Positions 1 through 9,423 of a stretch of 64,000 bases of DNA are shown one piece after another. Below the pieces are notes generated by a model. The model had not been told where the DNA came from and did not search any database. It was given only the letters and a program-made list of their open reading frames with translations. The position numbers and the translations under genes were made by a program. The stretch's first letter is position 1. The number at the start of each line of letters is the position of its first letter. This DNA is from Niastella populi (GTDB lineage: Bacteria > Bacteroidota > Bacteroidia > Chitinophagales > Chitinophagaceae). The stretch spans positions 186,001 to 250,000 of the forward strand of contig NZ_LWBP01000001.1 of assembly GCF_002078015.1 (NCBI RefSeq), given 5' to 3'.

Positions 1-2412
1 TCAACCAATACCCGCAATTTCAAATTTGCCGATAACATTACTTATATGAAGCTGGCCAACGAGGCCGTGCTTACCCGCGACCCGCTGGGCGTGCTGCCTT
101 ATTCACAGAACAAGATCGATCATACCGCAGCCGGCGACGATCCGCTAAAATACCCGAACAACAACTGGATAGATGCGCTGATAAAAGACCATACCGTAAA
201 CCAGAAATTCGATATGAACGTAAGCGGCGGCAGCAAAACCGCCCAGTACTATATTTCCGGTACGTATAATATCGATCGTGGCATTCTCCGCACGGTTCCG
301 GGCAGCAGTTTCAACAGCAATATCAAATTCGGTAACTACAGCGTTCGCTCAAACGTGAACATCAACATAACACCTACCACAAGAGCGGTGGTAAGAACTT
401 CGGCCCAGTTCGATGATTATAATGGTCCGCAGGGTTACCGCGATGGCGATGGCAACTGGGTGAATGGCGGCCGTACCGTTTTTAACAGCGCTATCTGGAG
501 CAACCCGGTGATGTTCCCGGCCTATTACCCGGCCAGTTATGCGCCGTTCCTGAAACATCCTTTGTTCGGGAATGCATATATAGGCAATACCACTTCGCTG
601 TACAACAACCCGTTTGCCAACATGGTGTCGGGGTTTCAGCAATACAACTCATCGCTCATGAATGCGCAGATAGAACTGAACCAGAACTTCAGTTTTGTAA
701 CGCCCGGTTTAACCGGCCGCTTCATGGCTTTTACGCAACGTTATTCATTCTTTGATCTTAACCGCCGGTACAATCCTTTTTATTATACATTGTTGCCCGA
801 TGCCAATGGCAAGCTCACGGTGTTAACGCCGCTGAACCCCAATCAGGGCACCGAATACCTGAACTTCAACCAGGGCGATAAAATAGTTAATACCGTAACC
901 TATGCGGAGTTCGCAACGAATTACAGCCGCACCTTTGGCGATAAACATGCAGTAAGCGGTATGCTCATCGGCATCCTGCGCAATTTTCTCAATGCCAATG
1001 CCGGCGATCTTCAGGCATCGCTGCCCGCCCGCAACCTCGGGCTTTCAGGCCGCTTTACCTATGGCTACGACAGCCGCTACCTGGCCGAACTGAATTTCGG
1101 TTATAACGGATCGGAACGGTTTGCCGCCAACCACCGGTTTGGATTTTTCCCTTCGGCAGGCGTAGGCTGGATCGTATCGAATGAAAAGTTTTTTGAGCCA
1201 TTGCAGGATATTGTTTCCAACCTGAAACTGCGCGCCACCTTTGGGTTGATCGGTAACGACCAGATCGGACGTTCGGGCGACCGGTTCTTTTATTTATCGA
1301 ACGTAAACCCCAATAACGACGGCAACGGTTATCACTTTGGTATCGACCAGGGCCATTATGTTACCGGTTATTCGGTAAGCCGTTACGCCAATAACGACAT
1401 TACCTGGGAAAAGGCCAAAACCACCAACTATGGTATGGATCTCTCGTTCCGCAACGGCATCAACATCGTCGTCGATGCGTACCGTTCGGTTCGCTCGAAC
1501 ATCCTGATGCAGCGCAGCACCATTCCCACAACAATGGGCCTCGAAGCGGGCGTGCAGGCGAACGTGGGCGAGGCCTCCAGCAAAGGGGTTGATATTGCGC
1601 TCGACTACTCAAAGAATTTCAATAAAGATCTGTGGCTGCAGGCCCGTGCCAACATGACCTATGCCGTTAGCAAATACCATATCAATGAAGAACCTGTTTA
1701 CCCCGACGAACTGAAATACCTCAGCCGTATTGGCCAGTCGTTGGGCCAGGTGTACGGACTGGTGGCTGAAAGATTGTTTGTCGACGATGTGGAAGCGCGT
1801 AAATCGCCGGTGCAAAGTTTTGGCGGTAACCCGCCGATGGGCGGCGATATCAAATACCGCGATATCAACGGCGATGGAAAGATCACCAATCTCGACCAGG
1901 TGCCGCTGGGCCATCCCGTTACCCCGGAGATCACGTATGGTTTTGGTTTCTCGTTCGGGTACAAACAATTCGATATAAGCACGTTCTTCCAGGGCAATGC
2001 AAGGGTTTCGTTCTTTATCAACCCGTATAACATTTCACCCTTTGTGCAGAACGGCGGTTCGCAAAACGGACTGCTTACCGCAATTGCAGAAAGCCATTGG
2101 TCTGAAAACAACCAGGACCTGCACGCTTTCTGGCCCCGGTTCGATGCGCAGTTCAATAACAACAATTCGCAAACCTCCAACTGGTGGCTGCGCGATGGAA
2201 CGTTCATGCGGTTGAAAACTGTGGAGCTGGGATATACCTTCCCGCGGAAATTGCTGCAACGGCTTCACTTCTCCAATTTCAGGATCTATGCCAACGGGCA
2301 GAACCTGTTTGCCTTCAGCAAATTCAAATTGTGGGACCCCGAAATGGGGGGTAACGGACTGGGATATCCCGTGCAGGCCGTTTACAACCTCGGGATAAAC
2401 TTTGGATTTTAA
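1..2412 (+). CDS. SusC/RagA-type TonB-linked outer-membrane transporter, 5' end outside window
   Basis: The reading frame is open from base 1 and ends with TAA at 2412, so about 800 C-terminal residues are visible and the N-terminus (signal peptide, carboxypeptidase-like domain, plug) lies upstream. The visible part is rich in alternating aromatic and polar strands typical of the 22-stranded barrel. It ends in the usual SusC pattern: an ANGQNLF motif, then a WDPE turn, then a terminal strand finishing in Phe (NLGINFGF). SusC proteins import oligosaccharides across the outer membrane using TonB energy, with SusD as the lid. The SusD gene starts 53 bases downstream on the same strand, which fixes the pairing. 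The imported glycan is inferred only from the enzymes that follow. Identification is firm; the true start cannot be seen. Confidence 0.95.
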   Translation, partial: STNTRNFKFADNITYMKLANEAVLTRDPLGVLPYSQNKIDHTAAGDDPLKYPNNNWIDALIKDHTVNQKFDMNVSGGSKTAQYYISGTYNIDRGILRTVPGSSFNSNIKFGNYSVRSNVNINITPTTRAVVRTSAQFDDYNGPQGYRDGDGNWVNGGRTVFNSAIWSNPVMFPAYYPASYAPFLKHPLFGNAYIGNTTSLYNNPFANMVSGFQQYNSSLMNAQIELNQNFSFVTPGLTGRFMAFTQRYSFFDLNRRYNPFYYTLLPDANGKLTVLTPLNPNQGTEYLNFNQGDKIVNTVTYAEFATNYSRTFGDKHAVSGMLIGILRNFLNANAGDLQASLPARNLGLSGRFTYGYDSRYLAELNFGYNGSERFAANHRFGFFPSAGVGWIVSNEKFFEPLQDIVSNLKLRATFGLIGNDQIGRSGDRFFYLSNVNPNNDGNGYHFGIDQGHYVTGYSVSRYANNDITWEKAKTTNYGMDLSFRNGINIVVDAYRSVRSNILMQRSTIPTTMGLEAGVQANVGEASSKGVDIALDYSKNFNKDLWLQARANMTYAVSKYHINEEPVYPDELKYLSRIGQSLGQVYGLVAERLFVDDVEARKSPVQSFGGNPPMGGDIKYRDINGDGKITNLDQVPLGHPVTPEITYGFGFSFGYKQFDISTFFQGNARVSFFINPYNISPFVQNGGSQNGLLTAIAESHWSENNQDLHAFWPRFDAQFNNNNSQTSNWWLRDGTFMRLKTVELGYTFPRKLLQRLHFSNFRIYANGQNLFAFSKFKLWDPEMGGNGLGYPVQAVYNLGINFGF

Positions 2413-2465
2413 ATGAGGCAGTGCGCATTGCCGATTGCCTATTGGCTGATCTCAACTAATAAACA

Positions 2466-4394
2466 ATGAAAAAAAGAAATTATATAGCAATTATATACCT
2501 GGTGGTTACGGTTGCGGGCTGTAAAAAGAGTTTTCTCGATGTGGTGCCCGATAACGTGGCTACCCTCGACAATGCATTCACCATGCGCAGGGAGGCGGAG
2601 AAATACCTCGCTACCTGTTATTCCTACTTACCCAACGATGGCGACCCGGTGAGCAATATCGCCTTTCTTGGCGGCGACGAGTTCTGGCTGGCTTATCCGG
2701 CTGCCAGTTTAACGGCCACCAACTGGAATGTGGCCCGCGGTAACCAGAACGTGGTGCGCCCGTATGTGAACATCTGGGATGGCGATAATTTCGACAATGT
2801 GGGTTTCAGGAACATGTTCACCGGCATCCGTACCTGCAATACATTTATCGAAAACGTATCGGACCCGGGCAGGATACCCGATCTTACCCTCGATGAAAGA
2901 ACACGGTGGATAGGAGAGGTGATGTTCCTGAAAGCGTACTATCATTTCCTGCTCATGCGGCAGTATGGGCCTATTCCCATAATGGATAAGAACATTCCGG
3001 TGAATGCGCCGCTTGAACAAACAAAAGTGAAACGCCGGCCGGTTGATGAAGTGGTAGATTATATTGCCGGTACGATCGACTCCGCTGCCAGCCGCCTGCC
3101 TGTGGCGCTTTTGACGCCTTCAACCGAACTGGGCCGCATTACTGTAGCCATTGCAAAAAGTATAAAAGCCCGGGTGCTGGTGTATGGCGCCAGCCCGCTG
3201 TTCAATGGCAATAATGATTTCGCCGGTTTTAAAGACAGGGACGGCGTACAACTGATCGCTTCTACCTATAGCGCAGAAAAATGGCAGCGTGCCGCTACCG
3301 CTGCTGCAGAGGCCATTAAAGCTTGTGAAGACGCCGGCATCTACTTATACAAATTCATCAATACAACAGGTTTTCCGTTAACGCCTGGTACGATCACTCA
3401 AATGAGCATCCGCAACGCGGTATGTGAAGAATGGAACCAGGAATGGATCTGGGCCAATTCAAATTCGTCTACCTGGCAATTGCAATATTCATCCATGGCG
3501 CATATCGATCCCGCCGCCTCCGGTAACTCGAGCATTTATGGTACGCTGGGGCCCACCATGCAGGTAGTACGCCAGTTCTATACGAAGAACGGGGTGCCCA
3601 TTACCGAAGACAAAACACTTGATTTTAACGATCCGCACCAGTTGAGAACGGCTACCCATGCCGAGCGGTTCAATATAGTGGAAGGGTACAGAACGGCGCG
3701 GTTGAACTATGATCGCGAGCCCCGTTACTATGCCGATCTGGGTTTCGATGGCGGTACCTGGTACATGCAGAACAGTCCGAGCCATACCGATGAGAACACC
3801 TGGAGCGCGCAGCTGAAACTGGGGCAGTATGGCAGTGGCGTAGCGGTTACCATCACTACGTATTATCCAAAAAAACTGGTGAACTGGAAGTTCGCTTACC
3901 AAAGCAACAACAGCAGTAAAATAGAAGACTATCCATTTCCCACCATGCGCCTTGCCGATCTGTACCTGTTATATGCAGAAGCGTTGAACGAGGCAGGCGG
4001 TCCCTCACAGGAAGTATACAAATACCTGAACCTGGTGCGGGAGCGGGCGGGTCTGCCAACCGTACAGGATAGCTGGACCAATTTCTCAAACAATCCCGGC
4101 GCTTATCAAAATAAAGACGGGTTGCGCAATATCATTCGCAACGAACGCAGTATTGAAATGGCGTTCGAGGGAAGCCGGTTCTGGGACCTTCGCCGCTGGA
4201 AGCTGGCCGGTCAGCTGCTAAACACAAATATTATGGGATACGACCGTTCGGGTACGGTTGACCGTCCGGAGTTGTTCTATATACCCACCACCTATTTTAC
4301 CATGCGGTTTGTAGTGCCCCGTGATTACCTGTGGCCGATAAAGGAATCGAACCTGACGGTAAACGAAAACCTGGTGCAGAACCCCGGTTGGTAG
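2466..4394 (+). CDS. SusD/RagB-family glycan-binding outer-membrane lipoprotein
   Basis: A 642-residue protein with a lipoprotein signal: KKR near the start, a hydrophobic stretch, and a lipobox ending in VAGC at Cys19. The body matches the SusD/RagB family: early DVVPDNVATLDNAF segment, TPR-like helical region, and the conserved C-terminal block with RNERSIEMAFEGSRFWDLRRW near residues 555-575. SusD proteins sit on the cell surface and close over the SusC barrel to capture oligosaccharides. It follows the SusC gene by 53 bases, so co-transcription is very likely. A strong hairpin begins shortly after its stop codon, which may set different mRNA levels for the SusC/D part and the downstream lipoproteins. 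Length is slightly above the usual 500-600 residues. Confidence 0.95.
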   Translation: MKKRNYIAIIYLVVTVAGCKKSFLDVVPDNVATLDNAFTMRREAEKYLATCYSYLPNDGDPVSNIAFLGGDEFWLAYPAASLTATNWNVARGNQNVVRPYVNIWDGDNFDNVGFRNMFTGIRTCNTFIENVSDPGRIPDLTLDERTRWIGEVMFLKAYYHFLLMRQYGPIPIMDKNIPVNAPLEQTKVKRRPVDEVVDYIAGTIDSAASRLPVALLTPSTELGRITVAIAKSIKARVLVYGASPLFNGNNDFAGFKDRDGVQLIASTYSAEKWQRAATAAAEAIKACEDAGIYLYKFINTTGFPLTPGTITQMSIRNAVCEEWNQEWIWANSNSSTWQLQYSSMAHIDPAASGNSSIYGTLGPTMQVVRQFYTKNGVPITEDKTLDFNDPHQLRTATHAERFNIVEGYRTARLNYDREPRYYADLGFDGGTWYMQNSPSHTDENTWSAQLKLGQYGSGVAVTITTYYPKKLVNWKFAYQSNNSSKIEDYPFPTMRLADLYLLYAEALNEAGGPSQEVYKYLNLVRERAGLPTVQDSWTNFSNNPGAYQNKDGLRNIIRNERSIEMAFEGSRFWDLRRWKLAGQLLNTNIMGYDRSGTVDRPELFYIPTTYFTMRFVVPRDYLWPIKESNLTVNENLVQNPGW

Positions 4395-4407
4395 TGTTTG
4401 CCCCGGC

Positions 4408-4474
4408 GAACCAGGTGTGCCACACTTTGAAATGTAGAACCAGGTGTGCCACACTTTCAAAGTGTGGCACACCT
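4408..4474 (+). repeat. Direct repeat and perfect 16-bp hairpin between susD and the next lipoprotein gene
   Basis: A 21-base word ending in AGGTGTGCCACACTTT occurs twice (4408-4428 and 4437-4457). The second copy is followed, after one base, by its exact reverse complement (4459-4474), giving a 16-bp perfect stem with almost no loop. An A-rich stretch and the next start codon follow 18 bases later. The core word also occurs at 5674-5721 and in related form at 31346-31360 and 31496-31510. It may act as an intra-operon attenuator, an mRNA stabiliser or a regulator site; which of these cannot be told from sequence. Confidence 0.85.
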
Positions 4475-4491
4475 AAAAAACAAAAACAGAT

Positions 4492-5673
4492 ATGAAAAAA
4501 CTCACTTTTATAATAGCGACGCTGCTGCTTACAGGCATGTGGAGTTGCAAAAAAGAAGAGCTGAATGGGATAAAGGAAGACAATGGCGCCGTGCCCGGTA
4601 TGGTATCGAATGTAACGGTGAAGAACGAGAACGGGGCCGCCACTATTACCTATTCGTTGCCCAAAGACGACAACCTGCTGTATGTAAAAGCGGTGTACAC
4701 CCTCGCCAACGGTTCAAAACAGGAAGTGAAAGCTTCCTATTATACCAACGAGTTGCGGGTGGCCGGTTTTTCCGATACATTGAAACATACGGTGAAGTTA
4801 TACGCGGTGAGCAGAAGCGAAGTGGCCGGCGAACCGGTTGATGTAACGGTTGAACCGCTTGTTTCGCCGCTGCACCTGGTGTTTCGGAACATGACCGTAC
4901 GCGCTACTGCCGGCGGTATAAGAATAAAATCGGTTAACCAGTTCAAAGGCGATGTGGTGATCGTACCGCTGATAGATTCACTGAACAATGGCGAGTGGGG
5001 CAACCTCGAAAATATTTACACCAGCGACTCCCTTATTGCGGTGAGCATTCGCGGGCTGGCGCCGGTACAACGAAAATTTGGCTTTTTTGTACGCGACCGC
5101 TGGTTGAACCGTACCGATACCATGTATGCCACCCTTACACCTGCAAAGGAGTTATTGATAGAGAAGAACAACTATTTTGTTTACCAGTGCGATAACGATA
5201 CGAAAATGTCGTGGGGCACAACGGTAGACCTGATGTGGAGCGGCCTTTTCAATAACGAATGGCCCTGTTTGTATACCGATGAAAGTTCGGGCGTACCAAC
5301 CACCTTCACCTGGGGTGTTGGCCCTTTACCTGTGAAACTGACAAGGTTCAATTTACTTACACGAAGAGAAGGCTCGCTGTACTATTCAAAAGGAAGTCCG
5401 CGCCGCTTCGAGATCTATGGCTCCAATAACCCCACGCATGATGGCGACTGGAGCAAGTGGACGAAGATCCTTACCTGCGAAGTGGTGAAGCCAAGCGGTT
5501 TGCCGTTGGGCCAGGAGAACAATGCCGATGCCACCGCAGGCAGCGCAGGTTTCTCTTTCGATTTTGATGAAGACACGCCGCCTTACCAGTACCTGCGGTT
5601 GAAATGTTTACAAAACTGGGCCGGGTCTTATTTCATAGAGATCCAGAATATGTCGATGTGGGGCACTAATTAA
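4492..5673 (+). CDS. PUL surface lipoprotein with DUF4959, DUF5126 and DUF5000 domains
   Basis: A 393-residue protein with a lipoprotein signal (lipobox ending GMWSC, Cys19). Residues about 20-125 look like the FN3-like DUF4959 domain, about 125-220 like DUF5126, and about 235-393 like DUF5000, a discoidin (F5/8 C)-like fold ending in a YLRLKCLQNW-type segment. Proteins of this architecture are common accessory components next to SusC/D pairs and are thought to bind glycan at the cell surface (a SusE/SusF-like role). It is flanked on both sides by copies of the same hairpin word. The start follows the hairpin by 18 bases and gives a complete signal peptide. Family assignment is from memory of the domain order; the ligand is unknown. 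Confidence 0.85.
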   Translation: MKKLTFIIATLLLTGMWSCKKEELNGIKEDNGAVPGMVSNVTVKNENGAATITYSLPKDDNLLYVKAVYTLANGSKQEVKASYYTNELRVAGFSDTLKHTVKLYAVSRSEVAGEPVDVTVEPLVSPLHLVFRNMTVRATAGGIRIKSVNQFKGDVVIVPLIDSLNNGEWGNLENIYTSDSLIAVSIRGLAPVQRKFGFFVRDRWLNRTDTMYATLTPAKELLIEKNNYFVYQCDNDTKMSWGTTVDLMWSGLFNNEWPCLYTDESSGVPTTFTWGVGPLPVKLTRFNLLTRREGSLYYSKGSPRRFEIYGSNNPTHDGDWSKWTKILTCEVVKPSGLPLGQENNADATAGSAGFSFDFDEDTPPYQYLRLKCLQNWAGSYFIEIQNMSMWGTN

Positions 5674-5721
5674 AGGTGTGCCACACTTACCCTCGCTGCG
5701 AAAGTAAAGTGTGGCACACCT
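5674..5721 (+). repeat. Inverted repeat directly after the stop codon (same word as 4442-4474)
   Basis: AGGTGTGCCACACTT (5674-5688) and its exact reverse complement (5707-5721) form a 15-bp stem with an 18-base loop. The left arm begins at the first base after the TAA stop. It is the same word as in the preceding gene junction, here with a loop. It is followed by AAGATC rather than a U-tract, so it is not a classical intrinsic terminator; partial termination or mRNA end protection are possible roles. Confidence 0.85.
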
Positions 5722-5753
5722 AAGATCTCTGACTTCAATTATTAACAAGTAAA

Positions 5754-6971
5754 ATGATTTTCATGAAACTAAATAATGTTAGCATACGAATGGGGCTTTG
5801 GGCCCTGTTGCTGGCAGGTGTGGCGGCTTCGTGTAAGAAAATGGATGATTACAAAAAGTTTGCAGACGGCGGCGAGATCACCTATCCCGCTACATTCGAT
5901 TCATTGAAGGTAATACCGGGTAATGGCCGCGTTATGATCACCGGTTTGCTCAGGGGCGATCCCAATGTTACCAAATACCGCGTGTACTGGAACAGTGGCA
6001 GCGATTCGCTCGAAAATAACTTTGTGCGCAAGGACGGAACGGATACGCTGAAACAGATCATCGATCATCTGCCCGAAGGGCCCATGACCTTTACGCTACG
6101 TACCTACGACAGCAGGGGGAACCGGTCGATCCCTATGGTAGTTACAGGCAATGTATATGGCGCCAACTACCAGGCTTCAGTGACCGAAAGAGGCAACAGG
6201 GCCATCCTGGGGACTTCGTTTCTGGCCGATGGGGCTGCGCAGATCACCTGGGCCGATGTTGATGCCTACGTTGGCGTACTTGGTATGCGCATCCGTTACT
6301 ATGATGCGTATGATCAGTTGCGCGATACCATCATCGTTTCAGATCTGAAAAACCAGGTAAGCACCGTGCCCGGTGTAAGCATTCTGAAACCGATCGCTTA
6401 TAATACCCTGTACCTGCCCGAACCGGCAGGCATAGATACCTTTACGGTTGCCGCCAATACGCTCTCATTATTTACAGAAGTGAAATTATTGAACAGCATA
6501 AAACCCGTAGCCAATAGCAGTAACGACGGCAGCCGCTGGGCTACCCTGCGCGACTGGATAAGCAATGATGCCGTTAAAAACCACAATGGCTATGGCGGTA
6601 CCGATATCAGCGGCGATGCGAAAATATATTTCGAGGCCGGCTGGGGTGCACCCGGCATTTCGAACGGTAAAGTGTACCAGGTAGTGAACCTGCCGCCCGG
6701 TAAATACAATTTCGAAGGTTCCATCGACTGGTATCATGAAAGCTCAAAGAACGATGTATACCTGATGGCTGCACCCGGTACGAACGGGTTGCCCGATGTA
6801 AGTAACCCCGGCGCAGCGTTCGCTTATAAAAAAGTAGACAATGGCTCCAACGTAAAAATGGAATTCACGGTAACGCAGCCAACCACGTTTTCATTGGGAC
6901 TGTTGCTCGATATGAGTAACAGCGGCGAAGCCATGCGATTCAACAGTTTAAGATTATATATCGTTCCATAA
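5754..6971 (+). CDS. PUL surface lipoprotein with DUF4998 and DUF5013-like domains
   Basis: A 405-residue protein with a lipoprotein signal ending GVAASC (Cys27 from this start; a second in-frame ATG at 5763 would shorten the leader by three residues and is equally plausible). The first ~200 residues resemble DUF4998, containing FN3-like strands with the YRVYWNSGSDS segment. The last ~150 residues resemble DUF5013, a carbohydrate-binding-module-like beta-sandwich. Such proteins recur in Bacteroidetes PULs beside DUF4959/DUF5000 lipoproteins and probably hold the polysaccharide at the surface. It lies between the DUF5000 lipoprotein gene and the GH95 gene on the same strand, with only 24 bases to the latter. 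Function beyond probable glycan binding is not known. Confidence 0.8.
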   Translation: MIFMKLNNVSIRMGLWALLLAGVAASCKKMDDYKKFADGGEITYPATFDSLKVIPGNGRVMITGLLRGDPNVTKYRVYWNSGSDSLENNFVRKDGTDTLKQIIDHLPEGPMTFTLRTYDSRGNRSIPMVVTGNVYGANYQASVTERGNRAILGTSFLADGAAQITWADVDAYVGVLGMRIRYYDAYDQLRDTIIVSDLKNQVSTVPGVSILKPIAYNTLYLPEPAGIDTFTVAANTLSLFTEVKLLNSIKPVANSSNDGSRWATLRDWISNDAVKNHNGYGGTDISGDAKIYFEAGWGAPGISNGKVYQVVNLPPGKYNFEGSIDWYHESSKNDVYLMAAPGTNGLPDVSNPGAAFAYKKVDNGSNVKMEFTVTQPTTFSLGLLLDMSNSGEAMRFNSLRLYIVP

Positions 6972-6995
6972 AATCGTATATCAATATTCATAGTG

Positions 6996-9341
6996 ATGAT
7001 AAGAAGCAAGATGGTTAGTGCCGGTTTATTTTTATCCCTGTTGGGAACGGGCGGTGCAAAGGCGCAGCAAAAAACACCATTACGTTTATGGTACGATAAA
7101 CCGGCGGCGCAATGGGAAGAAACCTTACCCCTGGGTAATGGCCGCCTCGGCATGATGCCCGATGGAGGGGTAATGAAGGAAACTGTTGTGCTGAATGATA
7201 TCACCCTCTGGTCGGGCGCGCCGCAGGATGCGAATAATTATAATGCAAGTAAGAAACTGCCCGAGATCCAGAAGTTACTGCTGGAGGGTAAGAACGTGGA
7301 GGCGCAGGCGTTGATCGACAGGGATTTCGTGTGTACCGGTAAAGGCTCGGGCGCCGAACCTTTTGGCTGTTTTCAAACCCTGGGCCGGCTAACCCTTACA
7401 TTTAACGATGCATCAACAGATGCTTTTACAGGTTATCGCCGCGAGCTATCGCTTGATAGTGCTATTGCAAACAGTACTTACAAAGCAGGAGCGGTTACGT
7501 ATACGCGGGAATATTTTACCAGTTTTGGCGATGATGTTGGCATGGCGCGGTTTACCGCCAGTGCGCCGGGCGCACTGAATATGGAGGTATCGCTTTCGCG
7601 CGAAGAAAAAGCTACGGTAACTACCGTAGGCAATCAGCTACAGATGAGCGGCCAGCTCGAGAACGGCACCGACGGCAAAGGCATGGAATATGTGGCGAAG
7701 GTGGCGCTGTCGCTGAAAGGTGGAAGCGTGGCTGCAGCGGGCAATAAGCTGGTGGTAAAGAACGCTACTGAAGTTATACTGTACTTTTCTGCCAAAACCA
7801 GTTTTCGCGATGCGGCGTTCAGGCAACATGCAAACGAATTGCTGTCAAAGGCCATGAAAGTGCCTTATAGCGTACAAAAGAAAAAACACATCGATAATTA
7901 CCAGCGGCTGTTTAACCGCATGCAGCTCGATCTGGGCGCTTCAGGGGCAGATGACCGGCCAACCGATCAGCGGCTGGATAAGTTTTATGGGTCAACCATT
8001 CCCGATAACCGGCTTACGGTCCTGTTCTATCAATACAGCCGTTATCTTTCCATCAGCAGTACGCGCGTGGGTTTATTGCCACCCAACTTACAGGGTTTGT
8101 GGGCGCACGAGATCCACACCCCGTGGAATGGCGATTACCATCTCGATGTAAACGTGCAAATGAACCATTGGGGCGTTGAGCCGGCCAATTTATCGGAGCT
8201 GAACCTGCCCCTGGCCGATCTGGTGAAACAAATGGTGCCGCATGGCGAGCGCACCGCCAAAGCCTATTACAATGCACGCGGCTGGGTGGCGCATGTGATC
8301 ACCAATCCCTGGATGTTCACCGAGCCGGGCGAAAGCGCCTCCTGGGGCGTTACCAAGGCGGGCTCAGGCTGGCTTTGCAATAATCTCTGGGACCACTATG
8401 CGTATTCCAATGATCTCAGTTATTTGAAAAGTATCTACCCGGTATTGAAAGGCAGTGCCCAATTCTATGCAGACATTCTTATCAAAGACCCGGAAACGGG
8501 CTGGCTGGTGACGGCGCCCTCATCATCACCGGAAAATCATTTTTACATGCCCGATGGCAGCGGCAAACACGCCGCCATTTGTATGGGTGCAGCCATCGAT
8601 AACCAGCTCATGCACGAGCTGTTCAACAACGTTATAACCGCTTCTGAACGCCTGGGCATCGATGAAGCATTCCGCAGGGAACTGAAGGAAAATCTCAAAC
8701 AGATCCCACCTGCCGCACAGATCGCCGCCGATGGCCGTTTGATGGAATGGCTGAAAGATTATAAGGAAACCGATCCGCAGCACCGGCATATTTCCCACTT
8801 GTACGGGTTGTACCCGGCCAATGTGATCACGCCCTCCAAAACACCCGAATGGGCCGAAGCCTGTAAGAGATCGTTGAATGTACGCGGCGATGATGGGCCC
8901 GGCTGGTCAATCGCCTACAAACAATTGTTCTGGGCGCGGCTGCACGATGGCAACCGCGCGTATAAGCTCTTCCGCGAGATCATGAAGCCTACCCGCAAAA
9001 CAGGTATCAATTACGGCGCAGGCGGGGGCGTATACCCGAACTTATTATCAGCCGGTCCGCCCTTCCAGATCGACGGCAACTTTGGCGCCGGCGCCGGTAT
9101 TGCCGAAATGTTGTTGCAAAGCCATGAAGGGTTTATTCATTTTCTGCCCGCCATTCCCGATGAATGGAAAAAGGAAGGATCGGTGAAGGGAATGAAGGCG
9201 AGGGGAGGCATTACCGTAGAATTTACCTGGAAAGAGGGGAAGATAGTTTCGTATAGGGTTTTTAGTAAAAAGAAGCAGCGCGTTAAGTTAAAGATCAATA
9301 ATGCTATGATTGCCGCTGTAACGGAAGTAAGGGGTAGCTGA
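6996..9341 (+). CDS. Glycoside hydrolase family 95 (alpha-L-fucosidase type)
   Basis: About 781 residues with a Sec signal (hydrophobic run, cleavage near GAKAQ), so probably periplasmic. GH95 hallmarks are present in order: an N-terminal beta-sandwich starting RLWYDKPAAQWEETLPLGNG, the VLNDITLWSG motif, then the (alpha/alpha)6 barrel with LLPPNLQGLW, the DVNVQMNHW motif carrying the water-activating Asn, a SSSPEN motif whose Glu is the expected general acid, and QIDGNFG with the Asp partner. GH95 enzymes invert alpha-1,2-fucosyl linkages, but some act on alpha-L-galactosides, which cannot be separated by eye. Start codons GTG 6993, ATG 6996 and ATG 7011 are all possible; all keep the signal peptide. 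Next genes encode a deacetylase and an alpha-galactosidase, consistent with debranching of one glycan. Confidence 0.92.
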   Translation: MIRSKMVSAGLFLSLLGTGGAKAQQKTPLRLWYDKPAAQWEETLPLGNGRLGMMPDGGVMKETVVLNDITLWSGAPQDANNYNASKKLPEIQKLLLEGKNVEAQALIDRDFVCTGKGSGAEPFGCFQTLGRLTLTFNDASTDAFTGYRRELSLDSAIANSTYKAGAVTYTREYFTSFGDDVGMARFTASAPGALNMEVSLSREEKATVTTVGNQLQMSGQLENGTDGKGMEYVAKVALSLKGGSVAAAGNKLVVKNATEVILYFSAKTSFRDAAFRQHANELLSKAMKVPYSVQKKKHIDNYQRLFNRMQLDLGASGADDRPTDQRLDKFYGSTIPDNRLTVLFYQYSRYLSISSTRVGLLPPNLQGLWAHEIHTPWNGDYHLDVNVQMNHWGVEPANLSELNLPLADLVKQMVPHGERTAKAYYNARGWVAHVITNPWMFTEPGESASWGVTKAGSGWLCNNLWDHYAYSNDLSYLKSIYPVLKGSAQFYADILIKDPETGWLVTAPSSSPENHFYMPDGSGKHAAICMGAAIDNQLMHELFNNVITASERLGIDEAFRRELKENLKQIPPAAQIAADGRLMEWLKDYKETDPQHRHISHLYGLYPANVITPSKTPEWAEACKRSLNVRGDDGPGWSIAYKQLFWARLHDGNRAYKLFREIMKPTRKTGINYGAGGGVYPNLLSAGPPFQIDGNFGAGAGIAEMLLQSHEGFIHFLPAIPDEWKKEGSVKGMKARGGITVEFTWKEGKIVSYRVFSKKKQRVKLKINNAMIAAVTEVRGS

Positions 9342-9379
9342 CGAGTTAACAAGTTAACTGGTTAACTCGTCAACTTGTT
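9340..9379 (+). repeat. Two mutually exclusive hairpins overlapping the GH95 stop codon
   Basis: GACGAGTTAAC (9340-9350) pairs perfectly with GTTAACTCGTC (9361-9371), an 11-bp stem starting inside the TGA stop. A second stem, AACAAGTT (9348-9355) with AACTTGTT (9372-9379), shares bases with the first, so only one can form at a time. Related GTTAAC/GTCAAC words occur at 26513-26544 and 33978-34011. No long U-tract follows. Confidence 0.75.
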
Positions 9380-9423
9380 ACCACTTCTTAGTAAATTGTA
9401 CCTTTTAAAACTTTCGCTCGCAT

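Noticed and set aside
4446-4841. Plus-strand open frame over the hairpin and the start of the DUF4959 lipoprotein gene
   Set aside because: It begins in the repeat and runs in another frame over a gene with a clear lipoprotein signal.
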